64,000 nt of DNA from Solibacillus sp. FSL R5-0449 (GTDB lineage: Bacteria > Bacillota > Bacilli > Bacillales_A > Planococcaceae), in the NCBI RefSeq assembly GCF_037975215.1, contig NZ_CP150239.1, forward strand, positions 1,588,001 through 1,652,000, in the 5' to 3' direction. Under the pieces are notes generated by a model. That model was given only the letters and a program-made list of their open reading frames with translations. It was not told the origin of the DNA and made no database searches. Numbering within the stretch: the first letter of the stretch is position 1; the number at the start of each line of letters is the position of its first letter. The translations under genes were made by a program, and so were the position numbers. Positions 7,701 to 15,287 of the stretch are shown here, piece by piece.

Positions 7701-8588
7701 CTAAAGAGATGAGGGGTTATATAGTCGGAATTCTAATTGACACTGAAGCTCCTCAAAATTCTGTAGAAGCATGTTCAATAATGCTTGATCATCATAAATT
7801 TCCAACAAAATCTTTACTTTTGAAAACTCTTCATCATATTGTTCATTCAAAAATAAGTAGCAGATGGATTTATTGAAAAATAGTCCAGCTAATGTCTGGT
7901 AATTCATTTTTTGTTTATATGTTTGTTCAAGATAATTCAGCTTATGTAGTGCGATGTCATAGTGTTGATGTTCAATGTACATAACGCTCAAATCCATTTG
8001 AAAGTAAATCTCCAAATAAGTTAAATCTTTTTCGTACTCTTTGTACTTTCGAATTCGTTGTAATGCAGTTTTCGTAATATCCTCCGCAATCTCTAATGGT
8101 AAAAGAAATAATAAGCTATTAAGTAAAATTAAATCATCAATATACCAATTGTCTAATCGTTGGAATTCTTCCCAAATGACCATTGCTTGTGCTTGGTTCT
8201 TTTCATTTTCTACCCCATTTATATAATGAAATAATATCTGATAGGCAGAATGTATTTTGTTTAAGTTAGTTGATGGTGTTTTAGCTAAAAAATTTTCTAA
8301 ACGATCTATTTTGATTTTTAATAAATCAGGCGAAACAATAGCTAAATCCCTGAATTCTTGCATAATAGTCTGTTGTTCTGTAGCTGAATAATTATTGTAA
8401 ACATAGAAAAACTCATTGCTTGATATATTGAACTTTTGAAGTAATTTTTCTAATAGCTCTACATCAACCTGAAGTTGATTTCTCTCAATACGAGAATATG
8501 TCCCTTGATTAACTACCCCTTCTGCAACTTGATTTTGAGTCATATTACGATTCAAACGGATTTTCTTTAATGTATCTCCAATTCCCAT
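7701..8588 (-). CDS. Rgg/GadR/MutR-type transcriptional regulator
   Basis: A 295-residue XRE-family regulator. Residues about 1-60 are a helix-turn-helix of the XRE type (MGIGDTLKKIRLNRNMTQNQ, then GTYSRIERNQLQV). The rest is all-helical with TPR-like pairs (LTYLEIYFQMDLSVMYIEHQ), the layout of Rgg proteins, which in streptococci bind short secreted peptides and switch nearby promoters. The start is ATG 8588, directly after GGAGGAAAC; longer frames upstream have no ribosome binding site. A short hydrophobic peptide gene starts 108 bases away on the other strand, the arrangement typical of Rgg-peptide pairs. The ligand is inferred, not shown. Confidence 0.75.
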   Translation of the reverse strand: MGIGDTLKKIRLNRNMTQNQVAEGVVNQGTYSRIERNQLQVDVELLEKLLQKFNISSNEFFYVYNNYSATEQQTIMQEFRDLAIVSPDLLKIKIDRLENFLAKTPSTNLNKIHSAYQILFHYINGVENEKNQAQAMVIWEEFQRLDNWYIDDLILLNSLLFLLPLEIAEDITKTALQRIRKYKEYEKDLTYLEIYFQMDLSVMYIEHQHYDIALHKLNYLEQTYKQKMNYQTLAGLFFNKSICYLFLNEQYDEEFSKVKILLEIYDDQALLNMLLQNFEELQCQLEFRLYNPSSL

Positions 8589-8696
8589 GTTTCCTCCAAA
8601 TATTTCAATTCGCATATTTTGTAATAATTCCATTATTTTCAATTATACTGAATTTATTAAAGAAAATTATATTTTTATTAGAAATGGGAGTTAAAT

Positions 8697-8792
8697 ATGA
8701 GTACATTTACTACGATTTTTCAAATTGTCGTACCTTACGTTTTTTTAATCATTTTTTCTATTTATTTTTGGAATAAAAAAAGTAAGAATTAG
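8697..8792 (+). CDS. Short hydrophobic peptide (31 residues) beside the Rgg gene
   Basis: ATG 8697 follows GGGAG with a six-base gap and opens a 31-residue frame ending with TAG at 8790-8792. The product is hydrophobic (FQIVVPYVFLIIFSIYFW) with a basic tail (NKKSKN). It is divergent from the Rgg-type regulator and 38 bases before a deaminase gene. It could be a signalling peptide precursor for the Rgg protein or an ordinary small membrane protein; the basic C-terminus is unlike classical SHP pheromones. Confidence 0.45.
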   Translation: MSTFTTIFQIVVPYVFLIIFSIYFWNKKSKN

Positions 8793-8830
8793 AAGAAGGA
8801 AAGAAATTAATCTCAAGGAGCTAGAATTCA

Positions 8831-9256
8831 ATGCCAGATAAAGAACTTTATAATGCAGTAAAAGAAATAGTGGATGTAAGATATCCGAGTGGTTGGGGTG
8901 GTGCGGCAGCGGTTCGTGTAGAAGATGGGACGATTTATACAAGTGTGGCACCAGAAGTAATCAATGATTCAACTGCTCTTTGTATGGAAACAGGTGCAAT
9001 TTTAGAAGCCCATAAATTTAATAAAAAAATTACACATAGCATTTGCTTAGCAAGGGAAGATGAACTTTCGCCATTAAAAGTACTTTCACCTTGTGGAATT
9101 TGCCAAGAACGCTTATTTTACTGGGGGCCTCGAGTACAATGTGCCATTTCAAATGAAAAGAATGAAATCATTTTTAAGACATTAACGGAACTTCAACCTT
9201 ACCATTGGACAGATACATATTACGAAGAAATGGTCGATCATTGGCGGAAATTATAG
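8831..9256 (+). CDS. Cytidine deaminase-like / blasticidin-S deaminase-like protein
   Basis: A 141-residue zinc deaminase. The catalytic site is C51-x-E53 (LCMETGAI) together with C88-x-x-C91 (SPCGICQE): three zinc cysteines and the proton-shuttle glutamate, as in the cytidine deaminase fold. The length and the SPCG-x-C-x-E arrangement resemble blasticidin-S deaminase and its relatives more than housekeeping Cdd. The start is ATG 8831 after AAGGAG. It probably shares a transcript with the upstream short peptide. The substrate (cytidine or a nucleoside antibiotic) is not settled. Confidence 0.75.
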   Translation: MPDKELYNAVKEIVDVRYPSGWGGAAAVRVEDGTIYTSVAPEVINDSTALCMETGAILEAHKFNKKITHSICLAREDELSPLKVLSPCGICQERLFYWGPRVQCAISNEKNEIIFKTLTELQPYHWTDTYYEEMVDHWRKL

Positions 9257-9348
9257 TTGTTATGTGAAATAGGTTTTACGAAAGCAACAGCGAATGGAGC
9301 TTTTTCTATAGAGCAAAATTAAAAATCGATTTGCAGAGGTGAGTAAAG

Positions 9349-10380
9349 ATGTTAATTAAGCCTGGAAAATTACAGCCGGGAGACCGGATTGCTAAAGTAA
9401 GTCCTTCGTGGGGTGGAGCAGGAGAACCCGCTCTTAAATGGCGATATAATCAAGGGGTAAAGAGATTGGAGGAAGTGTTTGGGCTTGAGGTAGTCCCAAT
9501 GCCGAACAGTTTGAAAGGTGAAGAATATCTTTATCAAAATCCACAGGCTCGAGCAGAGGATTTAATGATGGCCTTTAAAGATAAACAGATAAAAGGGATC
9601 ATTGCCAATATTGGAGGAGAAGATAGTATCCGTTTACTCCCTTATATTGATATAGATGTCATACGTAAAAATCCGAAAATATTGATGGGTTATTCGGATG
9701 TAACCATTGCCCATTTATTTTGTCATAAAGCAGGGATCTCTTCATTTTATGGTCCGGCCATCTTAACCGATTTTGCTGAAAATGTGGAGATGGATCCTTA
9801 TACGGTTGAAATGGTAAACCGGACACTATTCTCGGTTGAGATCATTGGTGAGATTCAACCTGCAAACGAATGGACGAGTGAGCGTTTGGAATGGACAGAA
9901 GAAAATAAAAACCGTCGCAGGAATATGCGGAAAAATTCAGGTTATGAAGTACTTCAGGGAACGGGTGTAGTGCAAGGATTTTTAATAGGCGGTTGTATTG
10001 AAGTTTTGGAGTTTGCTAAGGGAACTGACATTTGGCCGGATAAAGAACATTGGGACAATAGCATTCTATTCTTTGAAACCTCTGAAGAATATCCTGGACC
10101 GAATCTTATTAAATATTGGCTGCGAAATTATGCGGCACAAGGCATTTTACAAAAAACAAATGGCATCATTTTCGGGAAACCTCAGGACGAGAAGTATTAT
10201 GAGGAATATAAAGAGGTAATTCTTCAAGTGATGAGAGAGTATCGTTTAGAAAATCTGCCGATATTATATAACTTGAACTTTGGTCATACCGAACCGAAAT
10301 TTATATTACCTTATGGGGCAAAAGCAGAAATTGATTGTGAAAAGAGGATGTTCAAAATTTTAGAAAGTGGTGTTAAATAA
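9349..10380 (+). CDS. S66 family peptidase (LD-carboxypeptidase / MccF-like)
   Basis: A 343-residue serine peptidase of family S66. The nucleophile is S116 in GYSDVT; the Glu and His of the triad are in FFETSEE (about 245) and FGHTEPKF (about 312). Members cleave the LD-peptide bond of murein tetrapeptides or, as MccF, inactivate microcin C-like compounds. There is no signal peptide, so it acts in the cytoplasm, in keeping with murein recycling or self-immunity. The start is ATG 9349 after GAGGTGAG, and a terminator follows. I cannot separate LdcA from MccF function by eye. Confidence 0.8.
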   Translation: MLIKPGKLQPGDRIAKVSPSWGGAGEPALKWRYNQGVKRLEEVFGLEVVPMPNSLKGEEYLYQNPQARAEDLMMAFKDKQIKGIIANIGGEDSIRLLPYIDIDVIRKNPKILMGYSDVTIAHLFCHKAGISSFYGPAILTDFAENVEMDPYTVEMVNRTLFSVEIIGEIQPANEWTSERLEWTEENKNRRRNMRKNSGYEVLQGTGVVQGFLIGGCIEVLEFAKGTDIWPDKEHWDNSILFFETSEEYPGPNLIKYWLRNYAAQGILQKTNGIIFGKPQDEKYYEEYKEVILQVMREYRLENLPILYNLNFGHTEPKFILPYGAKAEIDCEKRMFKILESGVK

Positions 10381-10391
10381 TCGAAGCGAGT

Positions 10392-10432
10392 AAAAGGTGC
10401 GAATGTTGAATATTCAAAATTCGTACCTTTTT
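10392..10432 (+). terminator. Intrinsic terminator after the S66 peptidase
   Basis: A stem of AAAGGTGCGAAT with ATTCGTACCTTTT (one G-T pair) is followed by a T-rich tail. It lies 12 bases after the S66 stop codon and just outside the left end of the IS200-like element. Confidence 0.65.
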
Positions 10433-10563
10433 ATTATGAAAACGAAAACCCCCTGCTATGCGGGGGGTTCTAAAAAGCTTTTAGCTATGGACAAAAAAAA
10501 TACTCCAGTCGTACAATAAAATCAGGTCTGGTCAACCGATTACGTACGAAAGGAGTTCCAATA

Positions 10564-11037
10564 TTGGATAATAAAAGTTTAGCACATACAACATGGAATT
10601 GTAAGTATCACATTGTGTTTGCGCCAAAATACAGAAGAAGAATGATCTATGGGAAAATAAAAGCAGATATCGGTAAAATACTACGTCAACTGTGTGAAAG
10701 AAAAGGCGTAGAGATTATTGAAGCCACAGCGTGTCCTGATCATATACATATGTTAGTCAGTATCCCACCGAAGCTTAGTGTATCTGCGTTTGTGGGTTAT
10801 CTTAAAGGGAAAAGCAGTTTGATGATATTCGATCGGCATGCAAATTTGAAATATAAATATGGCAACCGAAAATTTTGGTGTCGAGGATATTATGTGGATA
10901 CAGTAGGGCGAAACCGAAAAGTCATTCAGGAATATATAAAAAATCAATTGCAGGAAGATCTCCTAGAGGATCAAATGACGATGAAAGAATTCATTGACCC
11001 ATTCACAGGAGAAGAACTAAATCGAAGAAAAAAATAA
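10564..11037 (+). CDS. tnpA: IS200/IS605 family transposase TnpA
   Basis: A 157-residue Y1 transposase (HUH single-strand nuclease). The HUH motif is H60-I-H62 in CPDHIHMLVS, and the catalytic tyrosine is Y124 in IQEYIKNQ. WNCKYHIVFAPKYRR is the usual N-terminal signature. It excises and joins single-stranded circles of the element at its hairpin ends. The start is TTG 10564 after AAAGGAG. Length and motifs are intact, so the element may still be active. Confidence 0.9.
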   Translation: MDNKSLAHTTWNCKYHIVFAPKYRRRMIYGKIKADIGKILRQLCERKGVEIIEATACPDHIHMLVSIPPKLSVSAFVGYLKGKSSLMIFDRHANLKYKYGNRKFWCRGYYVDTVGRNRKVIQEYIKNQLQEDLLEDQMTMKEFIDPFTGEELNRRKK

Positions 11038-11136
11038 GTACACCGCTTTAGCGGTAGTCGGAAACGTAGTGCGGTTGGCAGACCTTTCAGAGCGTCTTTA
11101 GACGTGGGCCAGTAACCCAGCGTTTCACGCGCAGAG

Positions 11137-11170
11137 AAAACCACCAGTTCAACTGGTGGTTTTTATTTTT
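11137..11170 (+). terminator. Terminal hairpin / terminator at the right end of the IS
   Basis: The stem ACCACCAGTT/AACTGGTGGT is flanked by A and T runs (TTTTATTTTT follows). It can act as a terminator on the plus strand and, because of the A run at 11137-11140, also weakly on the minus strand. Confidence 0.6.
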
Positions 11171-11302
11171 GGAAAACGGTATTTTGTGGAAGAAGTGATT
11201 TTGTTTCGGTATATTAAATGCAAGGAAAGTAAAAAGAATTATATTAAATCTTAACGATTGGTTTATAAGAAAGATCACATATTATTGAAAAGGGAGAATC
11301 AT

Positions 11303-11536
11303 ATGTGGAGTTTTAATACTTTTAAAGACATACGTTACTGGATTCTTTTAGTGCCATTTCTAATCATCATAGTTCTGTACATTTATTGTACTCCAAGTAA
11401 CTTTTTTGAAAAGCCGTATGTTTCATCGATTTCCATTTTTATTTTTCCGGCATTATTTTGGTCTACCTATTATCTATGGAATTATCTTGGTGGTAAAAAG
11501 AAGAGAAAAAATAGGGGAAGTAGTAGCGACTTATAA
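11303..11536 (+). CDS. Small membrane protein
   Basis: A 77-residue protein with two hydrophobic helices (YWILLVPFLIIIVLYIYC and SISIFIFPALFWSTYYLW) and a basic tail (GGKKKRKNRGSS). ATG 11303 is chosen because AGGGAG lies eight bases before it; an earlier in-frame GTG-like start at 11258 lacks one. Function unknown. Confidence 0.5.
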   Translation: MWSFNTFKDIRYWILLVPFLIIIVLYIYCTPSNFFEKPYVSSISIFIFPALFWSTYYLWNYLGGKKKRKNRGSSSDL

Positions 11537-11550
11537 AGGCAAACGAATTA

Positions 11551-11582
11551 AATAGCCCCCACCTTACTCCAGATGGGGGAAT
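11551..11582 (-). terminator. Possible terminator of the small minus-strand gene
   Basis: CCCCCA and TGGGGG (about 11553-11580) form a six-pair GC stem with a 12-base loop, just downstream of the stop codon of the 49-residue gene on the minus strand. The U tract on the minus strand is weak (CTATTTAATT), so the call is tentative. Confidence 0.35.
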
Positions 11583-11586
11583 GCGG

Positions 11587-11736
11587 TTATTGTCGCTTCT
11601 TCGTTTTCTTGTTATTAAGTCTCTCGGCCGCTGTCAACGGTTCGTTTGCCAGTTCGTGATCAAGCGCCCTTGATAAGTTCTTTCTTACTGCTTGCTCATC
11701 ACTCGTGCTGCGATTGTTTTTATTGTTAGTACTCAC
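11587..11736 (-). CDS. Small basic hydrophilic protein (49 residues)
   Basis: GTG 11736 follows an excellent Shine-Dalgarno sequence (GGAGG, eight bases upstream) and opens a 49-residue frame ending at 11587. The product is very hydrophilic: an Asn/Ser-rich start (MSTNNKNNRSTSDEQAV), a helix (RKNLSRALDHELANEPLTAA) and a lysine-rich tail (NNKKTKKRQ). It is like several short sporulation or stress-related proteins of Bacillales, but I cannot assign a family. The ribosome binding site and a terminator-like stem downstream support a real gene. Confidence 0.55.
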   Translation of the reverse strand: MSTNNKNNRSTSDEQAVRKNLSRALDHELANEPLTAAERLNNKKTKKRQ

Positions 11737-11892
11737 TGTTTACACCTCCATGATGGTAGTTTGCCACGGGGCGTCGTGAGTATGCATTTTAGTTAATCCA
11801 TATAATATGGTTACATGTTTATTTTAAAAAATAGTCTCCTGAAGATTGATTTAATTTACTTCACTTCACTAGATAGTAGGAGGGAATGACAC

Positions 11893-12183
11893 TTGGAAAA
11901 AGCAAAAGTCGGGATGATTCTGGGGATTTTTTCTATATTGCCGGTGATCATAAGTGTAATTTATTTTTATTCTGTACGAGGACCGAACTCTGATATTTAC
12001 AGGACAATTGCAGTGTTAACTATTTTATCTATTATAGGTCTTATTACTGCGGGAATAACTTCATGGATATTAAAGGGTCGCCTAAGTAGACTAGTAATCG
12101 GATTAATTGGAATCATCGCCAATCTTGCAGTGTTAGTCGTTGCATTTCTTTTATTATTAGCTATGGGAATAAGTGAACCATGA
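11893..12183 (+). CDS. Small integral membrane protein
   Basis: A 96-residue protein with three membrane helices (VGMILGIFSILPVIISVIYF, TIAVLTILSIIGLITAGITS and LVIGLIGIIANLAVLVVAFL). TTG 11893 follows AGGAGGG with an eight-base gap. The stop codon at 12181-12183 lies 19 bases before the GrpB-family gene, so the two are probably transcribed together. No function can be given. Confidence 0.55.
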   Translation: MEKAKVGMILGIFSILPVIISVIYFYSVRGPNSDIYRTIAVLTILSIIGLITAGITSWILKGRLSRLVIGLIGIIANLAVLVVAFLLLLAMGISEP

Positions 12184-12202
12184 CTTTTTTGAGGAGGGAC
12201 GG

Positions 12203-12736
12203 ATGAGAAAAACAACAATACTTCCTTGGACAGAAGCTTGGGTAAAACAATTTGAAAAGGAAGAAAAAATACTTAAAAATACTTTTGGAGATGAATTGCT
12301 TGGAATAGAACATATCGGCAGTACTTCTCTTTCGACAATCGGTTATGCAAAGCCTGTTATAGATATATTACTCGTTGTAAAAGAAATCGGAAAAATTGAT
12401 TTATATAATGAAACTATGACAGAACTGGGGTATGAACCAAGAGGTGAGAATGGAATAGCAGGCAGAAGATACTTTCCAAAAGGTAAGAATAATAGGACAC
12501 ATCATGTTCATATTTATCAGGAAGGACATGAAAATATAGATATACATTTAGATTTCAAGAAATACTTATCCCATTTTCCAGAAGTCGCAAAAAGTTATGG
12601 TGAATTAAAAATAAAATTAGCGAGACAGTTTCCGAATGAAACGCATCAATATCAGAAGCATAAACAGGATTTTGTTGATGGATTGGTTGAACAAGCAATA
12701 AACTGGAGCGCTCAACAAAATGAAAATAAATTATAA
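12203..12736 (+). CDS. GrpB/UPF0157 family protein (nucleotidyltransferase fold)
   Basis: A 177-residue GrpB-family protein. The signature GIEHIGSTSLSTIGYAKPVI followed by DILLVV matches the GS-x-S...K-P-x-I-D core of this nucleotidyltransferase-like family; HHVHIYQEGHENIDIHLDFK is the conserved second half. The biochemical activity of the family is not firmly known. ATG 12203 lies after GAGGAGGGACGG; an upstream in-frame ATG at 12173 would overlap the previous gene and has no ribosome binding site. Confidence 0.75.
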   Translation: MRKTTILPWTEAWVKQFEKEEKILKNTFGDELLGIEHIGSTSLSTIGYAKPVIDILLVVKEIGKIDLYNETMTELGYEPRGENGIAGRRYFPKGKNNRTHHVHIYQEGHENIDIHLDFKKYLSHFPEVAKSYGELKIKLARQFPNETHQYQKHKQDFVDGLVEQAINWSAQQNENKL

Positions 12737-12741
12737 GTAAT

Positions 12742-12780
12742 AGAAGAAGCCAGTTTGTTTAATTAAACTGGCTTCTTTTT
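12742..12780. terminator. Bidirectional terminator between convergent genes
   Basis: AGAAGCCAGTTT and AAACTGGCTTCT form a 12-bp stem with a T run on the plus strand and an A-rich left side. It separates the GrpB-family gene from the convergent methyltransferase gene and can serve both. Confidence 0.75.
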
Positions 12781-12784
12781 GTTA

Positions 12785-13585
12785 TTAAAAATCAGCGCAC
12801 AGTACAAAACTATTTAACGAAAGAAGAGGCTTTGTTTGCTCATTCATTAAATAGGCATAACTGCGAATTAAGGACTGAATTTTGGTCGGAACTTCCGAGA
12901 ATTCATTCAGCAAGTAATTGCTGTAGTCAACTTCCCACGATCCATCCTGTAAATAGCTGGCGTCGACTGTTTGGTCAACTTTGATTGAAAAGCCTTCGCT
13001 TAGCATAAGTTCCTTTATTTGCGTTTTATGAAAGAGATTTTGGATATTCCCTTCATTTTCTGTAAATGCTGTATAGAGCGCGGCAATATTAGCTGCGCAA
13101 AAATGGGCACGCTGGGCATCTGAAGTATAATCGATATCCCACTCAGCAAAACAGATTCGATCGGCTATTTGCTTGGTTTTTTGCAAGTATTTCTTTAACA
13201 GTTCGATACTTTCGAAATACCAGGAACAATGGGATAGAACGACGACATCAAATTTCTCGTCGAACACCATTTGCAAAAAATCGGTTTCATAGTAAAAATC
13301 GATTCGCTGTCCTAATGGTGATTGTGAAATTGTTTCTGCTGCTTCGCCTAATGTGATCGGGGCACCATATTCGGTTGAAGCGATATCGATTGCGACAACA
13401 CGTCCTGTTTCTCCGACAGCATCGGCCAATACAATCGTTGTATCACCTTGACCGCATCCGATTTCAAGTACTTTCATACCTTTCTTAATTTGAAAGGTTT
13501 TGACAAGCTCCATACGATGTGTTAATTGTATGCGTTGGATTGTATCGTTCCCGATAATTTTCATACAGTTTAATAAATGTTCCAA
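12785..13585 (-). CDS. Class I SAM-dependent methyltransferase
   Basis: A 266-residue methyltransferase. Motif I, VLEIGCGQGDTT (residues 39-50), binds S-adenosylmethionine; RVVAIDIAS holds the acidic residue for the ribose, and FDVVVLSHCSWYF is motif II/post II. The acceptor is unknown. TTG 13585 lies ten bases after GGAG. The promoter region carries a dyad CAATAAT-N5-ATTATTG (13599-13617) that may be an operator. It is monocistronic and convergent with the GrpB-family gene. Confidence 0.75.
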   Translation of the reverse strand: MEHLLNCMKIIGNDTIQRIQLTHRMELVKTFQIKKGMKVLEIGCGQGDTTIVLADAVGETGRVVAIDIASTEYGAPITLGEAAETISQSPLGQRIDFYYETDFLQMVFDEKFDVVVLSHCSWYFESIELLKKYLQKTKQIADRICFAEWDIDYTSDAQRAHFCAANIAALYTAFTENEGNIQNLFHKTQIKELMLSEGFSIKVDQTVDASYLQDGSWEVDYSNYLLNEFSEVPTKIQSLIRSYAYLMNEQTKPLLSLNSFVLCADF

Positions 13586-13799
13586 TGTTTTTCAGCTCCA
13601 ATAATGATTGATTATTGAGCCAATTTCAGCTCAATCTTATTTCTGAACGTTCAACCATTTCTCTAACATCAATTCATCGACTCCTTTTCAATAATTCTAT
13701 TAAAGCATTGCATCAGGCTAGTGGACAATAGTTATTTATAAATAAGGGGAAATATAATTTTTTTACGTTTACAATGAAGAAATTTGTTTAGATTCCTTA

Positions 13800-13843
13800 A
13801 AAACCGAACAATTATATTAAAATTAAATAAAATATTCGTTTTA
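13800..13843 (+). promoter_or_regulatory. Candidate PurR operator (pair of PurBoxes) upstream of guaC
   Basis: AAAACCGAACAAT at 13800-13812 is a perfect match to the Bacillus PurBox AWWWCCGAACWWT. An inverted, weaker copy (AATATTCGTTTTA, 13831-13843, 10 of 13) lies 18 bases on, close to the usual 16-17. It ends just before the guaC promoter. In B. subtilis guaC (yumD) belongs to the PurR regulon, so control by PurR is expected. Confidence 0.65.
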
Positions 13844-13846
13844 TGG

Positions 13847-13875
13847 TTGACAACGTTTTCATTGTTTTGTAAAGT
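13847..13875 (+). promoter_or_regulatory. Sigma-A promoter of guaC
   Basis: TTGACA (13847-13852), a 17-base spacer and TAAAGT (13870-13875), about 60 bases before the guaC start codon. The -35 is perfect and the -10 moderate. Confidence 0.6.
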
Positions 13876-13937
13876 AACAGATGTCGAATGATTATTATAA
13901 AAAAACGAAAAATGTTCGTATTTAGGAGTGTAGTGAA

Positions 13938-14921
13938 ATGATAGATACAGTTTTTGATTATGAAGATATTCAATTAATCCCTGCAAAGTGCATAGTGAAA
14001 AGTCGTACAGAATGCGATACAACCGTAACTTTGGGTAACCATACATTTAAACTTCCGGTAGTTCCGGCAAATATGCAAACAATTATTGATGAGCAATTAG
14101 CAGAAAAATTAGCTGCACAAGGCTATTTCTATATTATGCACCGTTTCCAACCTGAAAAGCGTGCGCAATTTACCCGCGATATGCAAAGCAAAGGCTTGAT
14201 CGCATCGATTTCTGTCGGTGTTAAAGATGAAGAGTATACATTTATCGAAGAGTTGAAAGATGCTCAGCTTGTACCGGATTATATTACGATTGACATCGCA
14301 CATGGTCACTCAAACCAAGTGATTGAAATGATCGGTCATATTAAAAAGCATTTACCGGACAGCTTTGTCATTGCAGGAAATGTCGGTACTCCTGAAGCAG
14401 TACGTGATCTTGAAAATGCAGGGGCAGATGCGACGAAAGTTGGGATTGGCCCAGGTAAAGTGTGTATTACAAAAATTAAAACAGGCTTTGGTACAGGCGG
14501 CTGGCAGTTGGCAGCACTTCGCTGGTGTGCAAAAGCAGCTTCAAAACCGATTATCGCGGACGGCGGTATTCGTACACATGGGGATATTGCCAAATCAGTG
14601 CGTTTCGGTGCATCAATGGTGATGATCGGTTCACTTTTTGCTGGTCATGAGGAATCACCTGGCCAAACAGTGGAAATCGACGGCAAACAAGTAAAAGAAT
14701 ACTTCGGTTCTGCTTCGGAATTCCAAAAAGGCGAGCGCAAAAACGTTGAAGGCAAGAAAATGTATGTTGATTCAAAAGGATCGATTTTCGATACACTAAC
14801 TGAAATGGAACAAGATTTGCAGTCGTCCATTTCATATGCAGGTGGTAAAACATTATCGGCGATCCGTAACGTTGATTATGCAATTGTTAAAAATTCAATT
14901 TTCAATGGCGATAAAATTTAA
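13938..14921 (+). CDS. guaC: GMP reductase
   Basis: A 327-residue GMP reductase, which converts GMP to IMP using NADPH with release of ammonia, in purine salvage. It has the IMPDH/GMPR barrel: the dinucleotide/phosphate regions [12 protein letters not shown] with catalytic C176, [11 protein letters not shown], and [20 protein letters not shown] for the phosphate. There are no CBS domains, which distinguishes it from IMP dehydrogenase, and the length is normal for the Bacillus-type enzyme. The start is ATG 13938 after AGGAGTG. A PurBox pair and a TTGACA promoter lie upstream. No terminator of its own is seen; a CodY-like box for the next gene overlaps its stop. Confidence 0.95.
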   Translation: MIDTVFDYEDIQLIPAKCIVKSRTECDTTVTLGNHTFKLPVVPANMQTIIDEQLAEKLAAQGYFYIMHRFQPEKRAQFTRDMQSKGLIASISVGVKDEEYTFIEELKDAQLVPDYITIDIAHGHSNQVIEMIGHIKKHLPDSFVIAGNVGTPEAVRDLENAGADATKVGIGPGKVCITKIKTGFGTGGWQLAALRWCAKAASKPIIADGGIRTHGDIAKSVRFGASMVMIGSLFAGHEESPGQTVEIDGKQVKEYFGSASEFQKGERKNVEGKKMYVDSKGSIFDTLTEMEQDLQSSISYAGGKTLSAIRNVDYAIVKNSIFNGDKI

Positions 14922-14935
14922 ATTTTCTGATAATA
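14921..14935 (+). promoter_or_regulatory. CodY-box-like sequence before the leuA promoter
   Basis: AATTTTCTGATAATA matches the CodY motif AATTTTCWGAAAATT at 13 of 15 positions. It ends four bases before the -35 of the leuA leader promoter. CodY represses branched-chain amino acid genes when isoleucine and GTP are plentiful, which suits this gene. Confidence 0.5.
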
Positions 14936-14939
14936 AGTG

Positions 14940-14968
14940 TTGACTTTTTATTTCATTGCCGGTAAACT
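14940..14968 (+). promoter_or_regulatory. Sigma-A promoter of the leuA T-box transcript
   Basis: TTGACT (14940-14945), a 17-base spacer and TAAACT (14963-14968). The predicted transcript start, near 14975, is just before the T-box Stem I. Confidence 0.6.
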
Positions 14969-14989
14969 TCATTTCAAGGTAATATCTAG

Positions 14990-15247
14990 GCAATGATTGG
15001 AAGTAGTAAATAGCTTGTATACTTTAAGAGAGCCAGTGGGTGGTGCAAACTGGCAGATACAACTGTTGAACTCGTCCATGAGCTACGACCTGAAGTTACA
15101 GTAGGGAAGTCGGAAGTCTCCGTTAAAAGACAGGCAAACTATTTGTCGATAAGTGGAATGTTCCAGCAATGGGCATTCAATTTAGAGTGGTACCGCGAGT
15201 ATAACCTCGTCTCTATGAATTTGTTCATAGAGGCGAGGTTTTTTATT
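14990..15247 (+). ncRNA. T-box riboswitch leader, probably leucine-specific
   Basis: The leader shows Stem I features (AGAGAGCCAGTGGGTGGTGC near 15028-15047), the loop-E GAA followed by a CTC codon (15071-15073) as the likely specifier for tRNA-Leu, and the canonical T-box TAGAGTGGTACCGCG (about 15183-15197), which pairs with the tRNA CCA end. A competing terminator follows (AACCTCG...CGAGGTT then TTTTTT, 15203-15244). Uncharged tRNA-Leu would stabilise the antiterminator and turn on leuA. The class is certain; the specifier is read by eye. Confidence 0.9.
15203..15247 (+). terminator. T-box regulatory terminator
   Basis: A 16-17-bp interrupted stem starting AACCTCG and ending CGAGGTT is followed by six T residues. 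Its 5' arm overlaps the sequence needed for the T-box antiterminator, so the two are mutually exclusive. Confidence 0.85.
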
Positions 15248-15287
15248 TTATATACTGTTTTAAAATCATTTGAGAAGAAAAGGGGTT

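Larger units (their letters stand above)
10443..11170 (+). mobile_element. IS200/IS605 family insertion sequence (tnpA only)
   Basis: The element is bounded on the left by a strong GC hairpin (CCCCC at 10449-10453 with GGGGGG at 10462-10467), typical of IS200 left ends and thought to block read-through into tnpA. On the right are small hairpins (ACCGCTTTAGCGGT at 11042-11055, CGTCTTTAGACG near 11093-11104) and a terminal stem (AACCACCAGTT with AACTGGTGGTT, 11139-11161). It carries one transposase gene and no tnpB. Exact ends cannot be fixed without an empty site, because this family makes no target duplication. Confidence 0.75.

Noticed and set aside
9257-9348. Coding-like stretch between the deaminase and S66 genes
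   Set aside because: Short frames are interrupted by stops and have no start; too little to call a gene remnant.
13732-14046. Long minus-strand frame across the guaC start
   Set aside because: It overlaps the guaC promoter and N-terminus, has no ribosome binding site and gives a low-complexity product; a shadow of guaC and AT-rich DNA.
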